DNA from: Actinomadura physcomitrii | Lineage (GTDB): Bacteria > Actinomycetota > Actinomycetes > Streptosporangiales > Streptosporangiaceae | DNA: 64,000 nt | NCBI RefSeq assembly: GCF_008923205.2 | Contig: NZ_WBMS02000011.1 | Coordinates: forward strand, 124,001 to 188,000 | Direction: 5' to 3' | In this document: piece after piece, positions 38,172 through 47,600 of the stretch | How the letters are laid out: every line of letters begins with the position of its first letter | Numbering within the stretch: the stretch's first letter is position 1 | Notes under the pieces: generated by a model | The model's database searches: none | The model's input: only the letters and a program-made list of their open reading frames with translations | What the model was told of the DNA's origin: nothing | Program-made: the position numbers and the translations under genes

Positions 38172-41100
38172 TCAGTCGCCGGTCAGCTCCCGCCAGGAGT
38201 CGGGCGGGATGCGGTCCGCGCCCACGTCGAGCATGGCGAGGGCCTCGTCGCGGCCGAGGGCGGCGCCCTCGGCGAAGGCGGCCTCGTAGCGCGCGTCGCC
38301 GAGCGCCGCCCGGGCGCCCGCCTCGATCTGGGCGGCGTCGGCGTCGGCGGGGATCTGCGGTCCGCGCAGCAGCGCCGCGACGCCCGCCAGCCGCGCGGCG
38401 CGCTCGGCGTCGCCCTCGGCGAGCGCGGCGCCGCCGAGCCCGGCCGCCGCCTCCGCCTGGTAGGTGAAGACCGGATGGTCGGACGAGATGCTCAGCGCCT
38501 CGCCGAACAGCTCCCGCGCCCGCGCGGCGTCGCCCTCGGCGGTCGCGACCCAGCCGAGCCCGACAAGCGCGGTCCCGCGCACCGCCCGCGCGATGAACCG
38601 CTCCGACGCGAACCCCGTCAGCGCCGCCTCGTACAGCCGCCGCGCCTCGGCGAGGTCGCCGCGCAGCCGCGCGATCCCCGCGAGGCCGCTGTGGCCGCCC
38701 GCGACCTTGTCGGGGGCGCCCGCCCGGCGCGCCAGCTCGATGCCCCGCTCCAGCTCGGCGGCGGCGCGGTCCGGCTCGCCGGCGTGGACGAGCACCTCCG
38801 CGCGCCGGTACAGCAGGTCGGCGGTGTCCTCCAGGGCGCCGAGCTGCCCGGTCAGCTCGAGCGCCTCGTCCAGCAGCGCCAGCGCCCGCTCCCGGTCGCC
38901 GCGCCAGTCCGCGATCTGGGCGAGCGGGTCGAGGGAGTTCGCGGTGCCCCACCGGTCGCCGCACTCCCGGAACTTCGCGACCGCCGCGGTGCACGACTTC
39001 TCGGCCCGGTCGGCGTCACCGCTGAACTGGCGCAGAAACCCGTCGCTCATGTGGAGCAGCGCCTGCGCCCACGTGTCCTTGCCGACGTGCACCGAGAACA
39101 CCGCGAACTGCGTGCGGCTCGGCCCCGCCGCGAGCGCGTACTGCACGATCGTGGACGGGTACGTCAGCTCCCGCCGGATGCCGTGCAGCAGCGTCTCCGC
39201 GCGGTCCAGCCAGACCTGCGCGCGGTCGCCCGTCACGCCCCCCGACACCGCGTTCATCACGCACAGGACGTACTCCTCCTCGCACCCCTCCGGCGGGTCG
39301 AGGCCCACGACGTCCAGCAGCTCGGCCGCGATCGACGCGCCCTCGATCCGCCCGCGCAGCCACCAGTACCACGACAGCGCCGCGACCATCCGCAGCGCGA
39401 GCACCGTGTCGAGCCGGACGGCGCGGCGCAGCGCCGCGTGCAGGTTGCCGTGCTCGGCGGCCAGCAGCGCGAGCCATTCGAGCTGCTCCGCGCCCCGCAG
39501 GTGCGGCTCGGCGCGCCGCGCCAGGTCGAGGAAGTACGCGGCGTGCGCCCGCTGGAACCGCTCGTCCTCGCCGGCCTCCGCGAGCCGCTCGGCGCAGAAC
39601 GCCCGGACGGTGTCGAGCATCCGGTACCGGGTCCCGTCGCTCTGCAGCAGCGACTTGTCGGCCAGCTCGACGAGCAGCTCGTCGGCGTCGTCGAGGTCGC
39701 AGACCCGCTCGGCCGCCTCCAGCGTCAGCCCGCCGGAGAACACCGTCAGCCGCCGCGCGAGCGTCTGCTCCGCCTCGTCGAGCAGCTCCCAGCTCCACTC
39801 GACGACGGCCCGCAGCGTCTGGTGCCGGGGCGCGGCCGTCCGGTTGCCGCGCGACAGCAGCCGGAACCGGTCGTCCAGCCGGTTCGCGACCTGCTCCACC
39901 GGCAGCGACCGCAGCCGCGCCGCCGCCAGCTCGATCGCCAGCGGCAGCCCGTCGAGCGCGCCGCAGATCCGCAATACCGCGCTGGCGTTGCCCTCGTCGA
40001 CCGCGAAGTCCGGACGGACCGCCGCGGCCCGGTCGGCGAACAGCCGCACCGCCGGATACGCGGTGAGGTCGGCGGCGGGCGCGCCCTCGGGAGGCAGCGC
40101 CAGCGGCGGCAGCGGCCACAGCGCCTCCCCGGTGATGGCGAGCGCCTCGCGGCTGGTGGCCAGCACCCGCAGGTGCGGGCAGGCGCTCAGCAGCCGGTGC
40201 GCCAGCGGCGCGACGGTCGCGACGACGTGCTCGCAGTTGTCCAGGACGAGCAGCATCCGCCGCCCGGCCAGCGCCGTGACCAGCCGTTCCGCCGGGTCCG
40301 CCGGCTGCTCGCCGGGGCCCGCCATCATCGCGCTCCCGCGCAGCCCGAGCGCCCCGAGCACCGCCTTGGTCACCTCGGCCCGCTCGACGGGCGCGAGGTC
40401 GACGAAGCAGACCTCGCCGTCCTCGCGTGCCGCCGCCTCGACCGCCAGCCGCGTCTTGCCCGCGCCGCCCGGCCCGAGCAGCGTCACGAGCCGGCCCTCG
40501 GCCAGCATCGTCCCGACCCGGCGGACCTCCTCGTCGCGGCCGACGAAGCTGGTGAGCTGCGCCGGCAGGTTCAGCCGGACGCCCTCCGCCCGCTCCTGCG
40601 CCTTCGGCGCCTCCAGGTCGCCGCGCAGGATCGCCATGTGGACGTCCGCCAGCTCCGGCGACGGGTCGGCGCCCAGCTCGTCGGCGAGGACGCGCCGGCC
40701 GTCCTCGAACGCCTCCAGCGCCTCCGCCTGCCGCCCGGCCCCGTGCAGCGCCCGCATCAGCAGCGCCCGCGCGCGCTCCCGCAGCGGCCGGGCGTCCAGC
40801 AGGTCGCGCAGCTCCGGGATCACCGCGTCGCACTCGCCGAGCGCGAGCCGCGCCTCCGCGTGGTCTTCGGCGACCGCCGCCCGCGCCTCCTCCAGCCGCG
40901 CCGCCCGCGGCTCGGCGAACGGCGCCGACCGCACGTCCGCCAGCGCCGGCCCCCGCCACAGCTCCAGCGCGTCCCGCAGCAGCGCCGCCGCCCGCGCGTG
41001 GTCGCCCGCCGCGAGGGCGCGCCTTCCGTCCCGGGCCAGCTCCTCGAACCGGTGCGCGTCGACCGCGTCCCGCTCGGCGAGCAGCCGGTACCCGGCGGGA

Positions 41101-41345
41101 TGCCCCTCGACCAGTCCCGCGTCGCCCAGCCCCCGGCGCAGCCGCGACACCTGCGACTGCAGCGCGTTCGCCGCCCCGGCCGGCGGCTCCTCCCCGTAGA
41201 GGCCGTCGATCAGCCGCTCGCTGGTCACGACGCGTCCCGCGTCCAGGGCCAGCATCGCCAGCAGCGCCCGCACGCGCGGGCCGCCCACCGCCACCGGCCC
41301 CGCGCCGCCACGGGCCTCGACGGGCCCCAGAACCGCGAACAGCAT
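38172..41345 (-). CDS. AfsR/SARP-like regulator: DNA-binding and BTAD domains, NB-ARC ATPase, TPR region
   Basis: 1057-aa transcription factor. An OmpR-type winged helix (residues 1-90; RVRALLAMLALDAGRVVTSE) and a bacterial transcriptional activation domain (about 95-240) are followed by an NB-ARC/AAA module with Walker A LLGPGGAGKTRL and a Walker-B-like RMLLVLDNCEHV. Then comes a long C-terminal TPR array. The architecture matches AfsR-type regulators of secondary metabolism. ATG 41345 (MLFAVLGPVEARGG) is the canonical start. A longer open frame upstream overlaps the divergent gene and is rejected. The target is unknown; the window's biosynthetic loci are candidates. Confidence 0.93.
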   Translation of the reverse strand: MLFAVLGPVEARGGAGPVAVGGPRVRALLAMLALDAGRVVTSERLIDGLYGEEPPAGAANALQSQVSRLRRGLGDAGLVEGHPAGYRLLAERDAVDAHRFEELARDGRRALAAGDHARAAALLRDALELWRGPALADVRSAPFAEPRAARLEEARAAVAEDHAEARLALGECDAVIPELRDLLDARPLRERARALLMRALHGAGRQAEALEAFEDGRRVLADELGADPSPELADVHMAILRGDLEAPKAQERAEGVRLNLPAQLTSFVGRDEEVRRVGTMLAEGRLVTLLGPGGAGKTRLAVEAAAREDGEVCFVDLAPVERAEVTKAVLGALGLRGSAMMAGPGEQPADPAERLVTALAGRRMLLVLDNCEHVVATVAPLAHRLLSACPHLRVLATSREALAITGEALWPLPPLALPPEGAPAADLTAYPAVRLFADRAAAVRPDFAVDEGNASAVLRICGALDGLPLAIELAAARLRSLPVEQVANRLDDRFRLLSRGNRTAAPRHQTLRAVVEWSWELLDEAEQTLARRLTVFSGGLTLEAAERVCDLDDADELLVELADKSLLQSDGTRYRMLDTVRAFCAERLAEAGEDERFQRAHAAYFLDLARRAEPHLRGAEQLEWLALLAAEHGNLHAALRRAVRLDTVLALRMVAALSWYWWLRGRIEGASIAAELLDVVGLDPPEGCEEEYVLCVMNAVSGGVTGDRAQVWLDRAETLLHGIRRELTYPSTIVQYALAAGPSRTQFAVFSVHVGKDTWAQALLHMSDGFLRQFSGDADRAEKSCTAAVAKFRECGDRWGTANSLDPLAQIADWRGDRERALALLDEALELTGQLGALEDTADLLYRRAEVLVHAGEPDRAAAELERGIELARRAGAPDKVAGGHSGLAGIARLRGDLAEARRLYEAALTGFASERFIARAVRGTALVGLGWVATAEGDAARARELFGEALSISSDHPVFTYQAEAAAGLGGAALAEGDAERAARLAGVAALLRGPQIPADADAAQIEAGARAALGDARYEAAFAEGAALGRDEALAMLDVGADRIPPDSWRELTGD

Positions 41346-41387
41346 GGCCCTGATTGTGGCGTACTCCCTCAAGTACCGTAATCGTCC

Positions 41388-41813
41388 ATGACCGAGATCC
41401 AGATCGTCCGCGAGTTCCTCTCCGCCCTCGAGGCCCTCGACGTCGACCGGGCCCTCACCCACGCCGCCCCGGGCATGGTCTACCAGAACGTCCCGCTGCC
41501 GCCCGCCCGCGGACTGCCCGCCGTCGAGAAGACGCTGCGCGCCATGACCCGCTACGGCACCGGCTTCGAGGCCCGCGTGCACAACATCGCCGCGAACGGC
41601 CCGGTCGTCCTCACCGAGCGCACGGACGTCCTCGAGGCGGGCTCGTGGCGGGCCGAGTTCTGGGTGTGCGGCACCTTCGAGGTCCACGACGACCGCATCA
41701 CCCTGTGGCGCGACTACTTCGACTGGACGACGTTCCTCGCCGCGTCCGCCAAGGGCCTCGGCGGCGTCCTGCGCTCCGCCCTGTCGCCCCGCCCTCGGGC
41801 CCGCACCTCCTGA
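41388..41813 (+). CDS. Limonene-1,2-epoxide-hydrolase-like protein
   Basis: 141-aa cone-fold protein of the SnoaL/NTF2 superfamily. The LEH active-site pattern is present: YQNVPLPPARG, TERTDVL (Arg and Asp of the D-R-D triad) and WRDYFDW (second Asp). This supports epoxide hydrolysis rather than a ketosteroid-isomerase or SnoaL cyclase role. Divergent from the AfsR-like gene, with 42 nt between the starts. Confidence 0.82.
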   Translation: MTEIQIVREFLSALEALDVDRALTHAAPGMVYQNVPLPPARGLPAVEKTLRAMTRYGTGFEARVHNIAANGPVVLTERTDVLEAGSWRAEFWVCGTFEVHDDRITLWRDYFDWTTFLAASAKGLGGVLRSALSPRPRARTS

Positions 41814-41905
41814 TCCCGGCTTTGCGCGCGCCGCTCAAACTTGCCAGCATTTACTGTCACGGTAGGCACAAGCGCCGCGACCATGCCGCCCGCCACAATT
41901 CCGGC

Positions 41906-42952
41906 ATGAGACGTGCATGGCTGGTCGGGGCGGTCGCCGCGCTGGTCGCGGGGCTGGCGGCGCCCGCGGGCGCCGCCGAGCGCCCCTGGCGGACGGCGGA
42001 CGCGCCGCAGGGCCTGTGGCCCGAGAGCGGACTGAACCGGGTGGCCGCGGCCGGCCCCGGCGACATCTGGGCGGCCGGGTTCGAGGGCTACGCCTGCGTG
42101 GACTGGTCGTGGCCCATGATGGGAGCCGGCTCGGTCTGCAGCTCCAACGCGGTCGTCCGCAAATGGAACGGCTCCTCGTGGGAGAACCACAACCCTCCCG
42201 GCGCCTGGAACCTCGAACCCGTCGACCTCGACGCCTCCGCGCCGGGCAACGTCTGGCTCTCCGGCCGCAACGGCGAGGCGGGCTACCTCGCCCGCTGGGA
42301 CGGCTCCCGGTGGACGCAGGTGACGCCGCCCGACGCCTGCAAGAACTCGACGTCCCTCCAGGTCGAGGCCGTCGCCGACGGCGTCTGGGTGAGCAACGGC
42401 TGCCTGGCCCGGTGGCAGAACGGCACGTGGACCACTTACGAGCCGTCCGCGCTGGGCACCCGCGCCTACGTGTCCCAGGTCTACGCCGTGAGCCCCACCG
42501 ACATCTGGGCGTCGGCCTCCGTGCTTCCCTTCCGCTACACCGTCCTGCACTGGGACGGCACCGAGTGGACCGAGGCCGACGTCCCGGAGAACTACAACGA
42601 GGTCGCCGCGGCCGGTCCGGCGGGCGTGTGGCTGGCCTCCCCGGGAGGGTCGGAACTGATGCGCCGGACCTCCGGCGGCTGGACGGCGATGCCGGCCGCA
42701 CCGTCCGCCGTCCACGGCTACCGCATCGGTGATGACGGCTCCCTCTGGGCCGCCGGCGCCCCCGACAAGCCCGGCGGCGCCTTCTACCGCTTCGACGGCA
42801 CCACCTGGCAGCAGGACCCGATGCCCGCGAGCACCGGCACAGGCTCCCGCCACCGGGGCGGCTTCGACTACACGTCCGTCCCCGGCAGCGGCGGCGGCAT
42901 GGTCGCCGTAGGCACCGCCCCCGGCGGCGGCCCCACCACCTGGACCAACTGA
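41906..42952 (+). CDS. Secreted beta-propeller-like protein of unknown function
   Basis: 348-aa exported protein: MRRAWLVGAVAALVAGLAAP is a clear signal peptide with a cut near AGA. The mature part repeats short units of the type DIWAAG...W-DGS-W-, seen at least five times (for example APGNVWLSG, PTDIWASA, PAGVWLAS), as in beta-propellers built of Trp-rich blades. Four cysteines may form disulfides. No enzyme motif is seen. It could bind a glycan or protein outside the cell; function not assigned. Confidence 0.75.
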   Translation: MRRAWLVGAVAALVAGLAAPAGAAERPWRTADAPQGLWPESGLNRVAAAGPGDIWAAGFEGYACVDWSWPMMGAGSVCSSNAVVRKWNGSSWENHNPPGAWNLEPVDLDASAPGNVWLSGRNGEAGYLARWDGSRWTQVTPPDACKNSTSLQVEAVADGVWVSNGCLARWQNGTWTTYEPSALGTRAYVSQVYAVSPTDIWASASVLPFRYTVLHWDGTEWTEADVPENYNEVAAAGPAGVWLASPGGSELMRRTSGGWTAMPAAPSAVHGYRIGDDGSLWAAGAPDKPGGAFYRFDGTTWQQDPMPASTGTGSRHRGGFDYTSVPGSGGGMVAVGTAPGGGPTTWTN

Positions 42953-43035
42953 CCACCCCGCGCCCGGTCGCCGCGAGCTGCCCGGACCAGCGGGTCTCGC
43001 CCGGCCGAGGCGGGCGGGAGCGCCGCTTCGGCGTC

Positions 43036-43509
43036 TCAGCCGGATGCGGCGTCCGTGCTCGCCGACGGGCCGGCCAGGACGCGTGCCAGCAGGTCACGGA
43101 GGTGCCGCTGGTCGGGGCCGGGGAGTTCGAAGAAGGTCGAGGCCAGCGCGTGGGCGCTGGAGCGCAACTGCCGGCGTTTGCGTTCGCCGGCTTCGGTGAG
43201 CACCACGTGCTTGACGCGGCGGTCGCCCGGAGCCGGCCGGCGGGTCACCAGGCCGCGGCGCTCCAGGCCGTCGACGATGCCGGTGACGTTCGACGGCTCG
43301 CACGACAGCCAGTCGGCCAGCCGGCGCATCGGGGCGGGGCCGGACAGGTTGGTCAGGACGAGCGCCTGGGCCGGGGGAAGGCCGAGCGCCGCCGCGGCGG
43401 CGTTGAACTGCGCGCGCAGCCGCCCGGTGACCTCGAACACCAGGCCGCTCAGCTCGGCCGCGACCGCATTCGCGTCGGTACCGGCACAGGGGTCGGGCTC
43501 GGGGTGCAT
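43036..43509 (-). CDS. MarR-family transcriptional regulator
   Basis: 157-aa winged-helix regulator. The DNA-reading segment SCEPSNVTGIVDGLERRGLV and the wing with APGDRRVKHVVLTEAG are typical. It faces the nitroreductase gene across 118 nt containing tandem repeats and probably controls it. ATG 43509 (MHPEPDPCAG) is used. Confidence 0.9.
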   Translation of the reverse strand: MHPEPDPCAGTDANAVAAELSGLVFEVTGRLRAQFNAAAAALGLPPAQALVLTNLSGPAPMRRLADWLSCEPSNVTGIVDGLERRGLVTRRPAPGDRRVKHVVLTEAGERKRRQLRSSAHALASTFFELPGPDQRHLRDLLARVLAGPSASTDAASG

Positions 43510-43530
43510 GCGACCAGCATAGCCACCGTT

Positions 43531-43559
43531 TGAGCACCTGAACTGTTGAGCTCCTGAAG
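43531..43559. promoter_or_regulatory. Tandem 13-nt direct repeat in the MarR/nitroreductase intergenic region
   Basis: tgagcacctgaac (43531-43543) and tgagctcctgaag (43547-43559) recur with a 16-nt period. A similar gaactt/ggaactgaac stretch follows downstream. Candidate MarR-type binding sites. Confidence 0.45.
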
Positions 43560-43627
43560 TAACTGCTATGCTCCGGGAACAAGAACTTAAGGAACTGAAC
43601 TATCAAGAAGCTGAAGGAGATGCCGCG

Positions 43628-44122
43628 ATGACACCAGCGAGCACGGGTGGGCGCGCCGACCCGGACCGAAAGACGACGGCGCCCGAGAACGAGGTCTTCG
43701 ACAGCCCGACCCCGTGGGTCGCCGATCACATCCGCGCCTACCTCGACACCGGCGGCGTCGAGGGCCACCTCTACCAGGGCTGGCCAACGCTGCTGCTCAC
43801 CACCCGCGGCCGCAGGACCGGCAAACTCCGCCGCACCGCGCTGATCTGTGGCCGCGACCGGGACCGCTACCTGCTGGTGGCCTCCAACGGCGGCGCGGAC
43901 CGCCACCCGGCCTGGTACCTCAACCTCACCGCCACCCCGGCGGTGTCGCTGCAGGTCGGACCGGACCACGTCAGCGCGACCGCCCGCACCGCCACCGCCG
44001 AGGAGAAGCCCCGGCTGTGGCGGATCGTGACCGAGCTGTTCCCCCAATACGCCAAGTACCAAGAGGAATCAGCACGCGAACTGCCCCTGGTGATCCTCAC
44101 CCCCCAGACCCCGCCCGGATGA
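43628..44122 (+). CDS. Deazaflavin (F420)-dependent nitroreductase family protein
   Basis: 164-aa Ddn-like protein. The F420-binding pattern is TRGRRTGKLRRTALIC, and DRHPAWYLNLTATPAV is the family core. These enzymes use F420H2 to reduce nitro compounds, quinones or enones. ATG 43628 follows GAAGGAG at 8 nt; the upstream in-frame ATG (43568) would include promoter-like DNA. Divergent from the MarR gene. Confidence 0.9.
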   Translation: MTPASTGGRADPDRKTTAPENEVFDSPTPWVADHIRAYLDTGGVEGHLYQGWPTLLLTTRGRRTGKLRRTALICGRDRDRYLLVASNGGADRHPAWYLNLTATPAVSLQVGPDHVSATARTATAEEKPRLWRIVTELFPQYAKYQEESARELPLVILTPQTPPG

Positions 44123-44192
44123 CCCGCCGGGCCGAGCAACGGATGGACGAACCATGACGACGCGACCCGCCCTGAGCGACCACTAGCAGCCT

Positions 44193-44573
44193 GTGAGCGC
44201 GCAGGCGGTGGCGGCCGACTTCGCCGCGATATTGCAGCGGGCCGGAGAGGCCGGCGACGCCGACCTCTACGACTCCGCCTTCGCGGCAGACGTGCTGTGG
44301 GGCAGCCCCTACGGAGCCACCGTGGCCGGCTACACCGAACTGGCCATCCACCGGCGCCTCATGGCGGCGAACGCCGCACCATCGTCACGGTTCGAGGTGG
44401 TCACCGCGCTCACCCCCGCACCCGGCGTGGTGGTGACGCACATCCGCCGACGGGCATCCGACGCCGGCGGATTCTCCGAGATGGCACTGTACGTCCTGGT
44501 AGAACGCGCCGGACGGTGGTGGCTCGCAGCGGCACAGAACACCCCCATCGGCGAATCATCGCTGCGCAGCTGA
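44193..44573 (+). CDS. SnoaL-like / NTF2-fold small protein (SgcJ/EcaC-like)
   Basis: 126-aa protein of the NTF2-like superfamily: an N-terminal helix (DFAAILQRAGEAGDADLYDS), a middle strand region with GSPYGATVAGY, and a C-terminal WWLAAAQNTPI typical of SgcJ/EcaC/DUF4440 members. Members bind small ligands or catalyse isomerisations; no specific activity is assigned. It starts with GTG about 70 nt after the nitroreductase gene and may be in its operon. Confidence 0.75.
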   Translation: MSAQAVAADFAAILQRAGEAGDADLYDSAFAADVLWGSPYGATVAGYTELAIHRRLMAANAAPSSRFEVVTALTPAPGVVVTHIRRRASDAGGFSEMALYVLVERAGRWWLAAAQNTPIGESSLRS

Positions 44574-44693
44574 AGACAAGGCGGCCACCGGCTCCCGAGG
44601 ATCCTTTGCGCGCCTTGGCCATCGGGGCGGCCGCGGCCACCGTCAGATCAGCTTCCGACCGCCAGATGCCGCGCCAGCCTCCTCGCAGGCCGA

Positions 44694-47600
44694 TCAGCGC
44701 AGGACGATGCGGTCAGGTAGACCGCCGATCAGACCTTCTCCCTGGAGCGTCAGCAGATCCTGGTGGAATGCGCGCGCGATGTCGGAACCACGCCGGTTCC
44801 AGCCGAAGAAGCGGGCGGTGTGAACGGTCAATTCGGTCTCGCTCATGCCCGGGGATTCACGGATGACGCTGAGCAGGGCGAGTCGCCGTTCCGCGGGCGG
44901 AACCTCGGCGACCTTGCGAAGAACTCCATCGCCGGGCTCGCGGGGCACGATCTGATGCCCTCGCAAGGTAAGGGTGTCACCGTCTTGCTCGACTTCGGAA
45001 TCGTCTCTCAGCAGATCGGCGAGCGCCGCGTCGAGGTTGGAGCGGATCCGGGAGCCGAGCCGCTCGATGCCCCAGACCGTTGCCACCCTCCGGTAGAGGA
45101 CGTCGCGCTGAATCGGTGCCTCGACCGCGAGAGTCTCGAGGAAGAGCCGCTGGAGCAGGGCGCGTGATCCGGGCTCGTGCATTTCGTAGAAATAGAGATG
45201 TTCGTCGAGATGCGCCCGCCGGTAGCGCGCTGCCCAACCGCGGCTCTGCCCGTCGTCGATGGACTCCATGGTGACCCGGGGCGGCTCCTCCGCCTGCGGT
45301 GATTCGGGAACCACCGCGATCGGATCGTGCGCATCGCCGGGTTCTGGCTGCTCCGACGTCACGGCGATGGCCGTCTCGACGGCTTCGCGCAGGCGAATCT
45401 CCGCTTCGGGACGGTTGCGGTACCAGTCGGTGCCCCAGATGCGGTGAAGTTCCCAGCCGAGGCCGCGGAGCACCTCTTCGCGCAGGCGGTCGCGGTCCCT
45501 CGCGGCCTTGGACGAGTGGTACATGGCGCCGTCGCACTCGATGCCGAGGGCGAACCGGCCTGGCCGGGCGGGATGGCGCACTGCCATGTCGATCCTGTAG
45601 CCGCCTACGCCGACCTGCGGCTGGACGTCGTATCCCCAGTCCGCCAGGACGTCGAGCACCGACTCCTCGAACGGGCTCTCGGGCACCGCGTCGCCGACGA
45701 TGGGCGCGTGCTCCAGGACGGCAGGGCCGTGTTCGGCGTAGTCGAGGTACTTCTTGAAATGGTCGCGACTCGCATTGGCGCCCTCCCGGATGTCGGAGCC
45801 GGAGATGGAGGAGATGACCTCGACGCGGTGGCGGGCGCGGGTCACGGCGACGTTGAGCCGCCGCCAGCCGTTCTCGCGGTTAAGCGGGCCGAACGCCATG
45901 GTGAGCCGTCCGTCGGGACCGGGCCCGTACCCGACGGAAATGATGATGACATCCCGCTCGTCGCCTTGGACGGTCTCCAAATTCTTGACGAAGAACCCGT
46001 TGAGGCGGTCTTCGGCGAAGAACCGTTCGAGTTCGGGGTGGCCGGTGCGGGCCCGTTCCACGGCGTCCTCGATGGCGCGCGCCTGCGCCTCGGACATCGC
46101 CACCACGCCTAGGCTCAGGTGGGGGCGCGTCCGGTAGTGGTGCAGGACGCGTGCGGCAACGGCGTCCGCCTCGATCGGGTTGCTGCGGCTGCGTCCGCGC
46201 TCGTAAACGCCGGGCACCTTGGTGAACGTGACGCCGACATCGTCGCCGGACTCGGAGGCGCTGGGAAAGGTCACCAGGCTGTTGCCATAGAACCGGCGGT
46301 TGCTGAAGGCGATGAGTCCTTCGTGGCGGCTGCGGTAGTGCCAGGACAGCGGCAGGCTGCGGATGAGGCCGCTGCCCTTGCACATGTCGAGAAGCGAGTC
46401 GAAGGAGTCGGGGGCGTCCTCGTCGTACTCGTCGTCGCCGGAGTCGTCGGTCTGGGCGAAGAAGTCGGTCGGCGGCAGCTGCTTCTGGTCGCCTGCCACG
46501 ATGAGCGAGTCGCCGCGGTAGACGCAGTTGACGGCGTCCTGCGGGAGCACCTGCGACGCTTCATCGAAGATGACGACGTCGAAGCGGTATCCGGCCGGCA
46601 GGAACTGGCTGACCGTCAGCGGGCTCATCATGAAGCAGGGCTTCACCAGCGGGACGATGGCAGAGGCCCGGTCGAGCAGTGTCCGCACGGGCATGTGCCG
46701 GCTCCTCTTCTCGGCCTCCCGTTGGATGACCGCGGCCTGCCCGATGTTGGGCCGGGGACGGCGCGCGTTGCATGCGTCGATCACCTGGGCGTGCGCGTTG
46801 GCGACCAGCGCGCGGTCGAGGTCACGGAACAGCTCGACGAGCTTGTCCCGCTCGATTGCTCGAACGGGAGCGAGCCGCGCGTCGCCGGCCATGATCTGCT
46901 CGGTCCAGGCTTCGAGGACGGCCCGTTCGGCGGCCCGCGGGAACTGCGCGCCGTCCAGCCCCTTCTCAGCGGCGCGGCCGATCAGCCCGTCAAGCCCATA
47001 TCGGCGCAGTGCCTTCTGGGCGTCGCGGAAGGATCGCCACTCGTCGGGGCCGGATCGGTCCGCGGCGAGCCGGCCGGTGAGTTCGTCGAAGGCGGGGGTG
47101 GCGCCGGTGAGCCGGGAGTGCAGGTCGGCGCGGCGGCTGTCGTCGAACAACTGGACGAAGTCGGTGACGGCAGCGCGGAACGCCGCCCACGTCGCGCGCA
47201 GGTCCTCGTCCGGGCGGGCCGCGAGGAGGGCACGGGCAGCCTGCTCGGGCAGGGGCTCGTCAGGAGCCCGGATGCCGGTGACCCAGTTGAGCGCGATGGT
47301 GAGGGCGTCCGCGTCCGTGTCCAGCCCGCGATAGAGGGGGCCGAGCAGTTGCTCGTCCTGAACTCTCTGGTCGAGGAAGGCTTTCCGCCCGGCACGGACC
47401 TCCTCGACTTGTGCGGTGATGCGGCGGGTCTCCGCGAGAGTCAGCGGCGTCGTCGCTGCGAGTACCGGCTGCACGACGGCGATCAGATGCGCGGCGTCGG
47501 CCAGCGGCTGAAGATGAGCCTCGTACCAGGCGGCGGCGTCCGGCAGGGGGCCGTGCACCAGCCGCGGGCGTCCACCTGGCTCGGGACCCGGGACGAGCGT

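Noticed and set aside
41346..41687. N-terminal extension of the AfsR-like regulator
   Set aside because: The extension reads antisense through the divergent epoxide-hydrolase-like gene; the internal ATG at 41345 gives the canonical DNA-binding domain start.
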